64,000 nt of DNA from Chimaeribacter californicus (lineage in GTDB: Bacteria > Pseudomonadota > Gammaproteobacteria > Enterobacterales > Enterobacteriaceae). This document shows positions 38,541-49,244 of the stretch, in pieces. The stretch is from the NCBI RefSeq assembly GCF_002858675.1, contig NZ_PJZF01000001.1, forward strand, positions 496,001 to 560,000, given 5' to 3'. The notes below the pieces were generated by a model. That model searched no databases. It was not told the origin of the DNA and was given only the letters and a program-made list of their open reading frames with translations. Position 1 is the stretch's first letter; each line of letters starts with the position of its first letter. Made by a program: the position numbers and the translations under genes.

Positions 38541-40046
38541 TTATTTGGCGCAGATCTTGTAGTAGACCTCATTCCAGCGCAGCGCGTCCTTAAAGGCCGG
38601 CAGCGTGGTCTGGTTGTCAATCACCAGCAGTTCGATGTTGTGCATCTCCGCATACAGGCGCATATGCTCCAGGTTCAGCGCCTGGCTGAACACCGTGTGG
38701 TGCGCGCCGCCGCCGAGGATCCAGGCTTCCGCTGCGGTCGGCAGGTCAGGCTGGGCTTTCCAGATGGCGCGGGCCACCGGCAGTTTCGGCAGCGGGTGCG
38801 GCTGCTCCACGGTATCCACCACGTTTACCAGCAGGCGGAAACGGTCACCCATGTCGATCACGCTGGCGTTCAGCGCCGGGCCGGCCGGGGTGGAGAAGAT
38901 CAGGCGCGCCGGGTCCGCCTTGCCGCCGATGCCGAGGTACTGGGCATCGAGGGTCGGTTTCTGCTCTTTGGCGATGCTCGGGCAGACTTCCAGCATATGC
39001 GAGCCGACCACCAGATCGTTGCCGCTCTGGAAGTTGTAGGTGTAATCCTCCATAAAGGAGGTGCCGCCTTCCAGCCCGCTGGCCATCACTTTCATGATGC
39101 GCAGCAGCGCGGCGGTTTTCCAGTCACCTTCGCCGCCGAAGCCGTAGCCTTTCTGCATCAGGCGCTGCACCGCCAGACCCGGCAGTTGCTGCATGCCCCA
39201 CAGGTTTTCAAAGTTGGTGGTGAAGGCGCGGAAGTTGCCCTGTTCCAGGAAGCGGGTCATGCCCAGCTCAATGCGCGCCGCATCCAGCAGGTTCTCACGT
39301 TTGTCGCCGGTGGATTTCACCGCGTCAGTCAGCGTGTAGCTCGCCTCATACTCCTCAATCAGCGTATCAACATCGCCCTTGCTGACTTCATTGATCACGC
39401 TGACCAGGTCGCCGATGCCGTAGGCGCTGACGCTGTAGCCGAACTGGATCTGCGCGCCGACTTTGTCACCCTCGGTCACGGCCACTTCGCGCATGTTGTC
39501 ACCGAAGCGGGCCACTTTCAGCTGCTGGCTCTCCTGGCGGGCGGCGGCCACGCGCATCCACTGGGCAATGCGGCGGTGGGATTCCCCGTCCTGCCAGTGC
39601 CCGGCGATCACACTGTGCTGCTGGCGCATCCGCGCGCCGATGAAGCCGAACTCACGGCCGCCGTGCGCGGTCTGGTTCAGGTTCATAAAGTCCATGTCCA
39701 TGGTTTCCCACGGTATTTGGGCATTGAACTGGGTATGGAACTGCAACAGCGGCTTGTTGAGGATGCTCAGCCCGGCGATCCACATCTTGGCCGGGGAGAA
39801 GGTGTGCAGCCAGGTGATGATGCCGATACAGTCGTTCTGGTAGTTGGCGTCGCGGCAGATGGCGGTGATCTCATCCGGCGAGGTGCCGAGCGGCTTCAGC
39901 ACCAGCTTCACCGGCAGGCCCGCCTCTTTGTTCAGGCTGTTAACCACCTGCTCAGCGTTCTCCTTGACCTGGCGCAGGGTTTCCGGCCCGTATAAATGCT
40001 GAGTACCGATCACAAACCATACTTCTTGCTGTTTAAATGCGTCCAT
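38541..40046 (-). CDS. araA: L-arabinose isomerase
   Basis: Converts L-arabinose to L-ribulose with Mn2+. 501 residues (E. coli 500). Typical segments are [25 protein letters not shown]-like ([13 protein letters not shown]), [23 protein letters not shown], and the catalytic Glu region EDYTYNF. The start at 40046 is set by homology. It follows araB by about 50 bases. Confidence 0.98.
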   Translation of the reverse strand: MDAFKQQEVWFVIGTQHLYGPETLRQVKENAEQVVNSLNKEAGLPVKLVLKPLGTSPDEITAICRDANYQNDCIGIITWLHTFSPAKMWIAGLSILNKPLLQFHTQFNAQIPWETMDMDFMNLNQTAHGGREFGFIGARMRQQHSVIAGHWQDGESHRRIAQWMRVAAARQESQQLKVARFGDNMREVAVTEGDKVGAQIQFGYSVSAYGIGDLVSVINEVSKGDVDTLIEEYEASYTLTDAVKSTGDKRENLLDAARIELGMTRFLEQGNFRAFTTNFENLWGMQQLPGLAVQRLMQKGYGFGGEGDWKTAALLRIMKVMASGLEGGTSFMEDYTYNFQSGNDLVVGSHMLEVCPSIAKEQKPTLDAQYLGIGGKADPARLIFSTPAGPALNASVIDMGDRFRLLVNVVDTVEQPHPLPKLPVARAIWKAQPDLPTAAEAWILGGGAHHTVFSQALNLEHMRLYAEMHNIELLVIDNQTTLPAFKDALRWNEVYYKICAK

Positions 40047-40098
40047 TTGCAACTCCTGACAAAAAAGGGGGGCGGGTGACGGGCACCCGCCGGAAAAA

Positions 40099-41808
40099 TT
40101 AGGCAAGGGGTTCCGCTACCGGGGCAGCGGGCTGGGCCGGGGCGTGGGCGAAACGCGGCTCGGCGGCGGCGCACCACTGCTGGTAGCGTTCATACAGGCG
40201 CTGGAATTCCGCCACCCGCGCCGGGTCGGGCTGCAACGTGCGCTCGATGGCACAGGCCATATGCTGCTGGGCGTCCGGCACGCTGGCATACTCGCCGGCG
40301 GCCACCGCGGCAAAAATCGCCGCACCCAGTGCACAGCACTGATCCGAGGCGACAATCTGCAACGGGCGGTTCATCACGTCCGCGCACACCTGCATGATCA
40401 CCGGGGATTTGCGGGCGATGCCGCCCAGCGTCAGCACGTTCTCCACCGGGATGCCCTGCTGCTCGAAGCACTCCATGATGGCGCGCGCGCCGAAGGCAGT
40501 GGCAGCGATAAAGCCGCCGAACAGCGCCGGGGCCTCGGTGCCGAGGTTCAGGTCGGTGATCACCCCTTTCAGGCGCTGGTTGGCATTCGGGGTGCGGCGG
40601 CCGTTGAACCAGTCCAGCACCAGCGGCAGCGTCTCCAGCGACGGGTTCTCCGCCCAGGCGCGGGTCAGGGCGGGCAGCAGATCGGCCTCAATCTGTTTCA
40701 GCTGCGGGGCCAGCGCCGGATTGGCGGCGGCGGCCTGTTTCAGCGGCCAGCTCAGCAAACGGCTGAACCAGGCGTACATGTCGCCGAAGGCGGACTGCCC
40801 GGCCTCCATGCCGATCATCCCCGGCACCACGCTGCCGTCCACCTGGCCGCAGATGCCGGCGATGGCGCGATCGTTCACCCGCTCTGTGTCAGCCAGCAGG
40901 ATGTCGCAGGTGGAGGTGCCGATCACCTTCACCAGCGTATAGGGTTGCGCCCCGGCACCCACGGCGCCCATGTGGCAGTCGAAGGCACCGCCGGAGAGCA
41001 CCACGCTCTGCGGCAGGCCGAGGCGTCCGGCCCATTCGGCGCTCAGGGTGCCGACCGGCACCTCGGCAGTGACGGTATCCGTGAACAGCGGGTAGGGCAG
41101 GTTATTGACCAGGCACGGGTCGAGTGCCTCGAAGAAGTCACGCGGCGGCAGGCCGTCCCACGCCGGGTGCCACAACATTTTATGCCCGGCGCTGCAGCGC
41201 CCGCGCAGCAGGTCGCCCGGCGCGGTTTTCCCGGCCAGCAGCGCCGGGATCCAGTCGCACAGCTCAACCCAGGAGGCCGCGGCGTCACGCACGGCGGCAT
41301 CCTGGCGGGAGACATGCAGGATCTTGGCCCAGAACCACTCCGAGGAGTACACCCCACCGATGTAGCGGGTGTAATCCGGGAAGCGGCCGCTGCGGCACAG
41401 GTGGTTAATCTCTTCGGCTTCATTAATGGCCGTGTGGTCTTTCCACAACACGAACATGGCGTTCGGGTTGTCGGCAAATTCAGGGCGCAGCGCCAGCACG
41501 CGGCCTTCGGCATCCACCGGGGCGGGCGTCGATCCGGTGGAGTCCACGCCGATGCCGACCACGGCGGCGCGCTGTGCCGGGCTTAAGCGGTTAACCACGT
41601 TGCGGATCGCCTGCTCCATCGCCTCAATATAGTCAAGCGGGTGGTGGCGGAACTGGTTATGCGCCGGGCGGCAGTAGCGGCCCTCCTGCCAGCGTGGGTA
41701 GTAGACGACATCCGTCTCGAGTTCAGTGCCCCGTTGGCAATCCACTGCCAGCGCGCGTACCGAATCGCTGCCAAAATCAAGGCCGATAGCAATGGCACCT
41801 TGCGTCAT
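40099..41808 (-). CDS. araB: L-ribulokinase
   Basis: FGGY-family kinase that phosphorylates L-ribulose at O5. 569 residues (E. coli 566), starting [15 protein letters not shown] after a short leader; it contains [16 protein letters not shown] and [10 protein letters not shown], and the GGIARKSP nucleotide site. First gene of araBA, read away from araFGH. No araD follows araA within this strand unit. Confidence 0.98.
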   Translation of the reverse strand: MTQGAIAIGLDFGSDSVRALAVDCQRGTELETDVVYYPRWQEGRYCRPAHNQFRHHPLDYIEAMEQAIRNVVNRLSPAQRAAVVGIGVDSTGSTPAPVDAEGRVLALRPEFADNPNAMFVLWKDHTAINEAEEINHLCRSGRFPDYTRYIGGVYSSEWFWAKILHVSRQDAAVRDAAASWVELCDWIPALLAGKTAPGDLLRGRCSAGHKMLWHPAWDGLPPRDFFEALDPCLVNNLPYPLFTDTVTAEVPVGTLSAEWAGRLGLPQSVVLSGGAFDCHMGAVGAGAQPYTLVKVIGTSTCDILLADTERVNDRAIAGICGQVDGSVVPGMIGMEAGQSAFGDMYAWFSRLLSWPLKQAAAANPALAPQLKQIEADLLPALTRAWAENPSLETLPLVLDWFNGRRTPNANQRLKGVITDLNLGTEAPALFGGFIAATAFGARAIMECFEQQGIPVENVLTLGGIARKSPVIMQVCADVMNRPLQIVASDQCCALGAAIFAAVAAGEYASVPDAQQHMACAIERTLQPDPARVAEFQRLYERYQQWCAAAEPRFAHAPAQPAAPVAEPLA

Positions 41809-42187
41809 TCTGGGTACTCCTTTTGGGTCTCAGGGGAAGTGCTGACTACCATAGGAGCGCGGGAGGGGGCAGGGTGAGGAGTGGCTTGCTGCAAGTATGC
41901 ACTTTCCTGCTTCTTTAGATGTTTCTGTGATGTCAGTCAAAAGTTAATGCTTGGCTAAATTTGCTATATCTATGCACTTTCCTGCTGTAATCCCCAGATG
42001 TGATAGCGCTCTACATTTTACGCCCCGATTCCCGTTAAAACTTATCCCGTCTTACAGAGGGTGTGCGGCCGGAATGCGCCTGAACCGGGCACTCATGGCA
42101 AGCCCAACCCCGTTTTACCTCTACTGATAACGTTTTCACACCGCCCGTTGCACCGGGTGAACAACACCAATAAGACCGGAGAGCATC
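41809..42187. promoter_or_regulatory. araBA / araFGH divergent control region
   Basis: 379 bases between divergent ara operons. Two AraC-like half-sites in the same orientation: TATGCACTTTCCTGCTT (41896-41912) and TATGCACTTTCCTGCTG (41971-41987), 75 bases apart; both fit the TATGnA...TGCT core of the E. coli AraC site. Between them, TGTGATGTCAGTCAAA (41926-41941) fits the CRP consensus with one change. A weaker CRP-like TGTGATAGCGCTCTAC starts at 41999. This supports AraC plus cAMP-CRP control of both operons. Confidence 0.75.
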
Positions 42188-43171
42188 ATGCATAAATTCA
42201 CTAAGGGACTGGCTGCCGTCGCGCTGGCCGCGGTTATGTCACATTCAGCTATCGCCGAAACTATGAAACTCGGTTTCCTGGTGAAGCAGCCGGAAGAGCC
42301 ATGGTTCCAGACGGAGTGGAAGTTCGCCGATAAGGCGGGCAAAGATCTCGGCTTTGATGTGATCAAGATTGCGGTGCCGGACGGCGAGAAAACGCTGAAC
42401 GCCATTGACAGCCTGGCCGCCAGCGGCGCGAAAGGGTTCGTTATCTGTACGCCGGACCCGAAACTCGGCTCGGCGATCATGGCCAAGGCACGCAGCTATG
42501 ACCTGAAAGTGATCGCGGTGGATGACCAGTTCGTCACCGCCAAAGGCAAACCGATGGAAACCGTGCCGCTGGTCATGATGGCCGCCACCAAGATTGGCGA
42601 ACGCCAGGGGCAGGAGCTGTATAAAGAGATGCAGAAACGCGGCTGGAACGCGGCCGAAACCGGCGTGATGGCGATCACCGCCGACGAGCTGGACACCGCC
42701 CGCCGCCGCACCACCGGCTCGATGGACGCGCTGAAAGCCGCCGGGTTCCCGGAAAAACAGATCTACAAAATCCCGACCAAATCCAACGACATCCCCGGCG
42801 CGTTTGACGCCGCCAACTCGCTGCTGGTGCAGCACCCGGAAGTGAAAAACTGGCTGATCATCGGCATGAATGACAACACCGTGCTGGGCGGCGTGCGCGC
42901 CACCGAAGGCCAGGGCTTCAAAGCACCGAACGTGATCGGCATCGGCATCAATGGGGTGGACGCGGTGAGCGAACTCTCCAAGGCGCAGGCCACCGGCTTC
43001 TTCGGTTCCCTGCTGCCAAGCCCGGACATCCACGGCTACAAGAGCATCCAGATGCTGCATGACTGGGTAGAAAAAGGCGCAGAACCGGCCAAATTCACCG
43101 AAGTCACCGACGTGGTGCTGATCACCCGTGACAACTTCAAACCGGAATTGCAGAAGAAAGGGCTGATGTGA
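42188..43171 (+). CDS. araF: L-arabinose ABC transporter, periplasmic binding protein
   Basis: 327 residues (E. coli 329): signal peptide with cleavage after SHSAIA, then the mature start ETMKLGFLVKQPEEPWFQTEW, typical of arabinose-binding protein. It delivers arabinose to AraGH. Preceded by the ara control region; a hairpin follows the gene before araG, as is common after highly expressed binding-protein genes. Confidence 0.97.
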   Translation: MHKFTKGLAAVALAAVMSHSAIAETMKLGFLVKQPEEPWFQTEWKFADKAGKDLGFDVIKIAVPDGEKTLNAIDSLAASGAKGFVICTPDPKLGSAIMAKARSYDLKVIAVDDQFVTAKGKPMETVPLVMMAATKIGERQGQELYKEMQKRGWNAAETGVMAITADELDTARRRTTGSMDALKAAGFPEKQIYKIPTKSNDIPGAFDAANSLLVQHPEVKNWLIIGMNDNTVLGGVRATEGQGFKAPNVIGIGINGVDAVSELSKAQATGFFGSLLPSPDIHGYKSIQMLHDWVEKGAEPAKFTEVTDVVLITRDNFKPELQKKGLM

Positions 43172-43176
43172 TCCTG

Positions 43177-43201
43177 CGGCGGCCGCTGCGGCCGCCGTTT
43201 T
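43177..43201 (+). terminator. araF-araG intercistronic hairpin (attenuator-like)
   Basis: Stem CGGCGGCC / GGCCGCCG (43177-43184 with 43190-43197) and four T. Within an operon it likely limits araGH expression relative to araF or protects the araF message, rather than ending all transcription. Confidence 0.7.
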
Positions 43202-43243
43202 CAGCACCCTGAACCTGTCCCTGTTACCCATGAGGTCAATGCC

Positions 43244-44779
43244 ATGACAACGCAGTCGCCCTACCTGGAGTTTTGCGCCATCGGCAAGCAATTTCCGGGC
43301 GTGAAAGCGCTGGACGACATCAGCTTCCACTGCCGCGCCGGTGAGATCCACGCCCTGATGGGCGAGAATGGCGCCGGTAAATCCACGCTGCTGAAGATCC
43401 TCAGCGGCAACTACACCCCGACCAGCGGCGAAATCCGCCTGAAAGGGCAACCGGTCGCCTTTGCCTCCACCACCGATGCGCTGAACGCCGGGGTCGCCAT
43501 CATCTACCAGGAGTTGCACCTGGTGCCGGAGATGACAGTGGCCGAGAACATCTACCTCGGCCAGCTGCCGCAAAAGCGCGGGCTGGTGAATAAAAAACTG
43601 CTGCGCTATGAGGCGGAGTTACAGCTCAAACACCTGGGGCTGGAGATTGACCCGGACACGCCGCTGAAGTACCTCTCCATCGGCCAGTGGCAGATGGTGG
43701 AGATCGCCAAGGCGCTGGCGCGCAACGCCAAAGTGATCGCCTTTGACGAGCCGACCAGTTCGCTCTCCGCGCGTGAAATTGAGCAGCTGTTCCGCGTCAT
43801 CCGTGAATTGCGCGCCGAAGGGCGGGTGATTCTGTACGTGTCGCACCGCATGGAGGAGATCTTTGCGCTGAGCGACGCCATCACCGTGTTCAAAGATGGG
43901 CGCTACGTGCGCACCTTTGATGACATGGCGCAGGTGGACAACGAAAAACTGGTGCAGGCGATGGTAGGGCGTGACCTCGGTGACGTCTACGGCTATACGC
44001 CGCGCCCGCATGGCGAGGTGCGCCTGAAAGTCGACAACGTGAAAGCGCCGGGCGTCCGCACGCCGGTCTCGCTGGAAGTCCGCGCCGGGGAGATTGTCGG
44101 GCTGTTCGGGCTGGTGGGGGCCGGGCGCAGTGAACTGATGAAAGGGCTGTTTGGCGGCACGCGCATCACCGGCGGCCAGCTCTCGCTGGACGGCAAACCA
44201 CTGACCATACGCTCGCCGATTGACGCCATCCGCGCCGGCATCATGCTCTGCCCGGAAGACCGCAAAGCGGACGGCATCATCCCGGTGCACTCGGTGCGTG
44301 AAAACATCAACATCAGCGCCCGGCGCAAAACCCTGACCGCCGGCTGCCTGATCAATAACACCTGGGAAAGTGCCAACGCCGACAAGCATATCCGTGGGCT
44401 GAACATCAAAACGCCGACCGCCCACCAGCTGATCATGAACCTCTCCGGCGGCAACCAGCAAAAGGCGATTTTAGGCCGCTGGCTGTCAGAGGAGATGAAA
44501 GTGATCATGCTTGATGAGCCGACGCGCGGCATTGATGTCGGGGCCAAACATGAGATTTACCACGTGATCTATGAGCTGGCGAAGCAGGGCATTGCCGTGC
44601 TGTTCGCCTCCAGCGATCTGCCGGAGGTGCTGGGCCTGGCCGACCGGATCCTGGTGATGCGGGAAGGCGCGCTCTCCGGCGAGCTGACCCACGATGAGGC
44701 CACCGAAGAGAAAGCGCTCAGCCTGGCGATGCTGCGCACCCCTGATATTGCCCCCGATGCCGCTGCGGCGGTTGCCTGA
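43244..44779 (+). CDS. araG: L-arabinose ABC transporter, ATP-binding protein
   Basis: 511 residues (E. coli 504) with two ABC domains. The first has Walker [10 protein letters not shown] and signature [15 protein letters not shown]. The second has the degenerate Walker region [14 protein letters not shown] and signature [15 protein letters not shown], the usual pattern for sugar CUT2 ATPases. Walker B sequences are [11 protein letters not shown] and [12 protein letters not shown]. Confidence 0.97.
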   Translation: MTTQSPYLEFCAIGKQFPGVKALDDISFHCRAGEIHALMGENGAGKSTLLKILSGNYTPTSGEIRLKGQPVAFASTTDALNAGVAIIYQELHLVPEMTVAENIYLGQLPQKRGLVNKKLLRYEAELQLKHLGLEIDPDTPLKYLSIGQWQMVEIAKALARNAKVIAFDEPTSSLSAREIEQLFRVIRELRAEGRVILYVSHRMEEIFALSDAITVFKDGRYVRTFDDMAQVDNEKLVQAMVGRDLGDVYGYTPRPHGEVRLKVDNVKAPGVRTPVSLEVRAGEIVGLFGLVGAGRSELMKGLFGGTRITGGQLSLDGKPLTIRSPIDAIRAGIMLCPEDRKADGIIPVHSVRENINISARRKTLTAGCLINNTWESANADKHIRGLNIKTPTAHQLIMNLSGGNQQKAILGRWLSEEMKVIMLDEPTRGIDVGAKHEIYHVIYELAKQGIAVLFASSDLPEVLGLADRILVMREGALSGELTHDEATEEKALSLAMLRTPDIAPDAAAAVA

Positions 44780-44790
44780 GTGAGGAATGC

Positions 44791-45825
44791 ATGATGTCCA
44801 GTGTTACCACGCCTGCTGTGAAAACGAAAAGTGTTAAGCCGGAAAACAGTAAGCCGGAAAATGGCCCGGTGAAAGCGCGCGGCCTTGGCCTTTCCCGCGT
44901 CTGGGACAGTTACGGCATGCTGGTGGTGTTCGCCGTGCTGTTTATTGCCTGTTCCATTTTTGTGCCGAACTTCGCCTCCTTTATCAACATGAAAGGGCTG
45001 GGGCTGGCGATCTCCATGTCCGGGATGGTGGCGTGCGGGATGCTGTTCTGCCTCGCCTCCGGGGACTTTGACCTCTCTGTCGCGTCGGTTATCGCCTGCG
45101 CCGGGGTCACCGCCGCGGTGGTGATCAACCTCACCGAAAGCCTCTGGATCGGCGTGGCCGCCGGGATGGGGCTGGGCCTGCTCTCCGGGCTGGTGAACGG
45201 TTTTGTTATCGCCAGACTGAAGATCAATGCGCTGATCACCACGCTCGCCACCATGCAGATTGTGCGCGGGCTGGCGTACATCATCTCTGACGGTAAAGCG
45301 GTCGGGATCGAGGATGAGCGCTTCTTCGCCCTGGGTTACACCAACTGGTTCGGCCTGCCGGCGCCAATCTGGATAACCGTCGGCTGTTTGATCCTGTTCG
45401 GTTTCCTGCTGAATAAAACCACCTTTGGCCGCAATACGCTGGCGATCGGCGGCAACGAGGAAGCCGCCAGGCTGGCCGGGGTGCCGGTGGTGCGCACCAA
45501 AATCATCATCTTCATCCTTTCCGGGCTGGTGTCTGCGGCGGCGGGTATTATCCTCGCGTCGCGCATGACCAGCGGCCAGCCGATGACCTCTATCGGCTAT
45601 GAGCTGATCGTGATCTCCGCCTGCGTGCTGGGTGGCGTGTCGCTGAAGGGCGGCATCGGCAAAATCTCCTACGTGATTGCCGGCATCCTGATCCTCGGTA
45701 CGGTGGAAAACGCCATGAACCTGCTGAACATCTCACCGTTCTCGCAGTATGTGGTACGCGGGGCGATCCTGCTGGCGGCGGTGATCTTCGACCGCTACAA
45801 ACAGGCGGCCAAGCGCACGGTTTAA
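44791..45825 (+). CDS. araH: L-arabinose ABC transporter, permease
   Basis: 344-residue CUT2-family permease with eight to ten TM segments and the loop GGNEEAARLAGVPV that contacts the ATPase. The first 30 residues are a hydrophilic Lys/Pro-rich leader longer than in E. coli (328 residues). Two ATG codons, at 44791 and 44794, are possible starts behind GAGGA. It begins 11 bases after araG. Confidence 0.95.
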   Translation: MMSSVTTPAVKTKSVKPENSKPENGPVKARGLGLSRVWDSYGMLVVFAVLFIACSIFVPNFASFINMKGLGLAISMSGMVACGMLFCLASGDFDLSVASVIACAGVTAAVVINLTESLWIGVAAGMGLGLLSGLVNGFVIARLKINALITTLATMQIVRGLAYIISDGKAVGIEDERFFALGYTNWFGLPAPIWITVGCLILFGFLLNKTTFGRNTLAIGGNEEAARLAGVPVVRTKIIIFILSGLVSAAAGIILASRMTSGQPMTSIGYELIVISACVLGGVSLKGGIGKISYVIAGILILGTVENAMNLLNISPFSQYVVRGAILLAAVIFDRYKQAAKRTV

Positions 45826-45949
45826 CGCTGCAAAGGTGAGCAAAGCCACTTCTTGTTCACATTTCCATAACCTTATCGGGCGGCAGGCTTGCCGCCCGAT
45901 AGACTTGTCTGCAATGTGTTGAGTTAACGCGTTGATGTTGGAGGCTCAG

Positions 45950-46882
45950 ATGTATCACCGCATGATCCAGGAACCGCAACCCAACCCGCTGCTGCCGGGT
46001 TATAACTTCAATGCTTATTTAGTCGCCGGGCTGACGCCGATCATGGCCGATGGCCCGCTTGATTTCTTTGTCGACCGGCCGGGCGGCATGAAGGGCTTCA
46101 TCCTGAACCTGACCATCAAAGGGCAGGGCAAAGTCTTTGACGGCGAGCAGGCTTTCTATTGCAACCCCGGCGACCTGCTGCTGTTCCCGCCAAAAGCCTC
46201 ACACCATTATGGACGTTCCGCCAACAGCGACTGCTGGTATCACCGCTGGGTCTACTTCCGCCCGCGCGCCTACTGGGCCGACTGGCTGGAGTGGCGCAGC
46301 AAAACCAATGAAGTCGGGCGCCTCACGCTGCCGGACAATACGTTGCTGCTGGAGTTCGACCGGCTGTTTGCCAATATTGAACAGACCCAGCGCTCCGGCC
46401 GCCGCTTCTCTGAGGAGCTGGGCATGAACCTGCTGGAGCGCCTGCTGCTGCGGGCGATGGAAGAAGATCCGCAAAGCCCGCAGAAAATCCTCGACCCGCG
46501 GGTGATTGAAGCCTGCCAGTTCATCACCGGTAACCTGGCGGGGGAGCTGCGGATTGATGAAGTCGCACGCCACGTCTGTTTGTCGCCGTCACGGCTGGCG
46601 CACCTGTTCCGCGAGCAGGTCGGCATTAATATTCTGCGCTGGCGGGAAGACCAGCGGGTGATCCGCGCCAAACTGCTGTTGCAGACCACCCAGGAGTCGA
46701 TCGCCACCATCGGCCGCGTGGTGGGCTACGACGACCAGCTCTACTTCTCCCGCGTGTTCCGTAAGCGGGTCGGCGTCAGCCCCAGTGATTTCCGCCGCCG
46801 CAGCACCGAGATCAACTACCCGGCGCGGCCTTACCGTGAACGCCCGTGGCCGGAACAGGAGGTCGCCGGTTACCGTTACTAG
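45950..46882 (+). CDS. araC: arabinose operon regulator AraC
   Basis: 310 residues: N-terminal cupin arabinose-binding and dimerisation domain ([54 protein letters not shown]) and a C-terminal double-HTH domain ([19 protein letters not shown] and [16 protein letters not shown]). It activates ara operons with arabinose and represses without it. GGAGG five bases before the ATG at 45950 supports this start; in-frame ATG and TTG codons lie 15-18 bases upstream. It follows araH in the same direction after about 125 bases. Confidence 0.96.
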   Translation: MYHRMIQEPQPNPLLPGYNFNAYLVAGLTPIMADGPLDFFVDRPGGMKGFILNLTIKGQGKVFDGEQAFYCNPGDLLLFPPKASHHYGRSANSDCWYHRWVYFRPRAYWADWLEWRSKTNEVGRLTLPDNTLLLEFDRLFANIEQTQRSGRRFSEELGMNLLERLLLRAMEEDPQSPQKILDPRVIEACQFITGNLAGELRIDEVARHVCLSPSRLAHLFREQVGINILRWREDQRVIRAKLLLQTTQESIATIGRVVGYDDQLYFSRVFRKRVGVSPSDFRRRSTEINYPARPYRERPWPEQEVAGYRY

Positions 46883-46981
46883 CGCACAGCCTGTTAAAAT
46901 CAGTTAACAATTAATTTACTCTTGTTCTGCCGCCTGTCATGGTGTCAAATCGTGGCAGGTTACTGTTCAAGAGGATGTGAA

Positions 46982-48025
46982 ATGGCTGAAAAAATTCGTG
47001 TCGGGCTGGTGGGTTATGGCTATGCCAGTAAAACCTTCCATGCGCCATTGCTGGCGGGAACGCCGGGCCTGGAACTGGCGGCGGTCTCCAGCAGCGATGC
47101 CGGTAAAGTGGCGGCGGACTGGCCGTCCCTGAAAGTCGTAAAAGATCCGCAGGCACTGTTTGATGACCCCAGTATCGATCTGGTGGTGATCCCCACCCCG
47201 AATGAGACCCACTTCCCGCTGGCACAGGCCGCGCTGACCGCCGGCAAGCATGTGGTGGTGGACAAACCCTTTACCGTGACGCTGGCGCAGGCGCGCGAGC
47301 TGGAGAAGCTGGCGGGCCTCACCGGTAAGGTGCTGTCGGTGTTCCACAACCGCCGCTGGGACAGCGACTTCCTGACGCTGAAATCCCTGATCGGCGAGGG
47401 CCGCCTCGGCGACATCGTCTATTTCGAATCCCACTTTGACCGTTACCGCCCGGAAGTGCGCAACCGCTGGCGCGAAGGCGGCGGCCCCGGCAGCGGCATC
47501 TGGTTTGATCTCGGCCCGCACCTGATTGACCAGGCGCTGCAGCTGTTCGGCATGCCGGATAACCTCTACGTTGACCTCGGCATGATGCGCCCCAACGCCC
47601 GCGCGGTGGACTACTTCCACGCCATCCTCAGCTACCGCAACCTGCGCGTGGTACTGCACAGCACCGTCTACGCCGCGGCCGAAACCCCGCGCTTCACCGT
47701 GCAGGGCACCGAGGGCAGTTATGTGAAATTTGGCCTCGACCCGCAGGAAGATCGCCTGAAAGCGGGTGACCGCCTGCCGCAGGAGGACTGGGGCTACGAC
47801 ATGCGCGACGGCGTGCTGACGCTGGCACATGACGGCATGATGGCGGAGAAATCGGTGCTGACGCTGCCGGGCAACTACCCGGCCTACTACGCGCAGGTGC
47901 GGGACGCCATCACCGGGCAGGGCAACAACCCGGTTACCGCCGCAGAGGCGATCCGGGTGATGGAGCTGATTGAGCTGGGGCTGGAGTCGGCCGGCCAGAA
48001 ACGCGCCCTGCCGGTCAGGGCGTAA
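46982..48025 (+). CDS. ydgJ: Gfo/Idh/MocA-family oxidoreductase YdgJ
   Basis: 347-residue NAD(P)-dependent oxidoreductase (E. coli YdgJ 346): Rossmann GLVGYGYASKTFHAPLL, EKP-type motif VVVDKPFTV, and the substrate domain with VLSVFHNRRWDSDFLTLK and GSGIWFDLGPHLIDQAL (catalytic Asp/His). Substrate unknown. The start at 46982 is backed by AAGAGGA. Its orientation, opposite to add, ydgK and rsx, is as in E. coli. Confidence 0.95.
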   Translation: MAEKIRVGLVGYGYASKTFHAPLLAGTPGLELAAVSSSDAGKVAADWPSLKVVKDPQALFDDPSIDLVVIPTPNETHFPLAQAALTAGKHVVVDKPFTVTLAQARELEKLAGLTGKVLSVFHNRRWDSDFLTLKSLIGEGRLGDIVYFESHFDRYRPEVRNRWREGGGPGSGIWFDLGPHLIDQALQLFGMPDNLYVDLGMMRPNARAVDYFHAILSYRNLRVVLHSTVYAAAETPRFTVQGTEGSYVKFGLDPQEDRLKAGDRLPQEDWGYDMRDGVLTLAHDGMMAEKSVLTLPGNYPAYYAQVRDAITGQGNNPVTAAEAIRVMELIELGLESAGQKRALPVRA

Positions 48026-48033
48026 TCATCATG

Positions 48034-48065
48034 CAGGCACCGGTGCGCCGGTGCCTGTTTTTTTT
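48034..48065 (+). terminator. terminator of ydgJ
   Basis: Stem CAGGCACCGG / CCGGTGCCTG (48034-48043 with 48048-48057) and eight T. Confidence 0.95.
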
Positions 48066-48110
48066 AGCTGTGCGTTGAAGCGCTTTATTTTAGATTGAAG
48101 GGAACGCGTC

Positions 48111-49142
48111 ATGTCGTGGTTGCAACGTCTGCGGATAGACACTTTTTTGCTGGTTCTGGTGGCGGTGGTGATCCTCGCCTCCCTGTTCCCGTGTGAAGGC
48201 AATGCCAAACTCTTTTTTGAATACCTGACCACCGCAGCGATTGCGCTGCTGTTCTTTATGCACGGCGCGAAGCTGTCGCGTGAGGCGATCATCAGCGGGA
48301 TGGGCCACTGGCGGCTGCACCTGGTGGTGTTCCTCAGCACCTTTGCCCTGTTCCCGCTGCTGGGGCTGGCCATGCAGGCGCTGGTGCCGGCGGGCATCCT
48401 GACGCCGACCGTCTACCTGGGTTTCCTCTATCTCTGTGCGCTGCCGGCAACCGTGCAGTCGGCGATTGCCTTTACCTCGGTGGCGGGCGGCAACGTCGCA
48501 GCGGCGATTTGCAGCGCCTCCGCCTCCAGCATCCTCGGCGTGTTCCTGTCGCCGCTGCTGGTCGGCGCGCTGATGCAGACCCAGGGCGGCGGCAACAGCC
48601 CGGACGTGCTGCACGCCATTGAGTCGATTATCCTGCAACTGATGGTGCCGTTTGTGATTGGCCACCTGTCGCGCCCGCTGATCGCCAATTGGGTGCAGCG
48701 CCACAAAAAGCTGGTGAATATCACCGACCGCTCCTCGATCCTGCTGGTGGTCTACACCGCGTTCAGCGCGGCGGTGGTGGAGGGGATCTGGCACCAGATT
48801 GACGGCTGGTCACTGCTGTCGATTCTGGTGATGTCGCTGGTGCTGTTGGCGATTGTGCTGGTGGTCAACACCTGGGCTGCGCGGCTGCTGAAGTTCAACA
48901 CTGCCGATGAGATAACCATTGTGTTCTGCGGCTCCAAGAAAAGCCTGGCGAACGGCATCCCGATGGCCAACGTGCTGTTCCCGGTGGCGGCAGTCGGCGC
49001 GATGGTGCTGCCGCTGATGATCTTCCACCAGGTGCAATTGATGGTCTGCTCGGTGCTGGCCGCCCGCTACGCCCGCCGTACCGCCGCGCAACAGGCCGCC
49101 GCCGCCCCGGAAACGGCGGTGAAACGCCCGGCGCGCCGTTAA
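48111..49142 (+). CDS. yfeH: bile acid:sodium symporter-family protein YfeH
   Basis: 343-residue, nine- to ten-TM protein of the SBF/BART superfamily (DUF4137-type). It closely follows E. coli YfeH in TTAAIALLFFMHGAKLSREAII, LPATVQSAIAFTS-AGGNVAAA, CSASASS, and EITIVFCGSKKSLANGIPMAN. Natural substrate unknown. The gene has its own GGGAACG ribosome site after the ydgJ terminator. A 16-bp direct repeat surrounds its stop (49125-49140 and 49175-49190). Confidence 0.92.
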   Translation: MSWLQRLRIDTFLLVLVAVVILASLFPCEGNAKLFFEYLTTAAIALLFFMHGAKLSREAIISGMGHWRLHLVVFLSTFALFPLLGLAMQALVPAGILTPTVYLGFLYLCALPATVQSAIAFTSVAGGNVAAAICSASASSILGVFLSPLLVGALMQTQGGGNSPDVLHAIESIILQLMVPFVIGHLSRPLIANWVQRHKKLVNITDRSSILLVVYTAFSAAVVEGIWHQIDGWSLLSILVMSLVLLAIVLVVNTWAARLLKFNTADEITIVFCGSKKSLANGIPMANVLFPVAAVGAMVLPLMIFHQVQLMVCSVLAARYARRTAAQQAAAAPETAVKRPARR

Positions 49143-49244
49143 CGCTCTTCTCATAGCGCGCCATTAACGCGACTCGCCCGGCGCGCCGTTATTCCCTTTC
49201 TCCCGGCGGGGATTCTTCCCCGCCATTTTTATGCCAGGAACACC

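Noticed and set aside
36143-38620. 825-codon minus-strand frame opposite the Ala/Pro-rich gene
   Set aside because: Composition is Arg/Gly/Cys-rich and repetitive, as forced by the reverse of Ala/Pro codons. The plus frame has a good ribosome site, a globular N-terminal region and a terminator.
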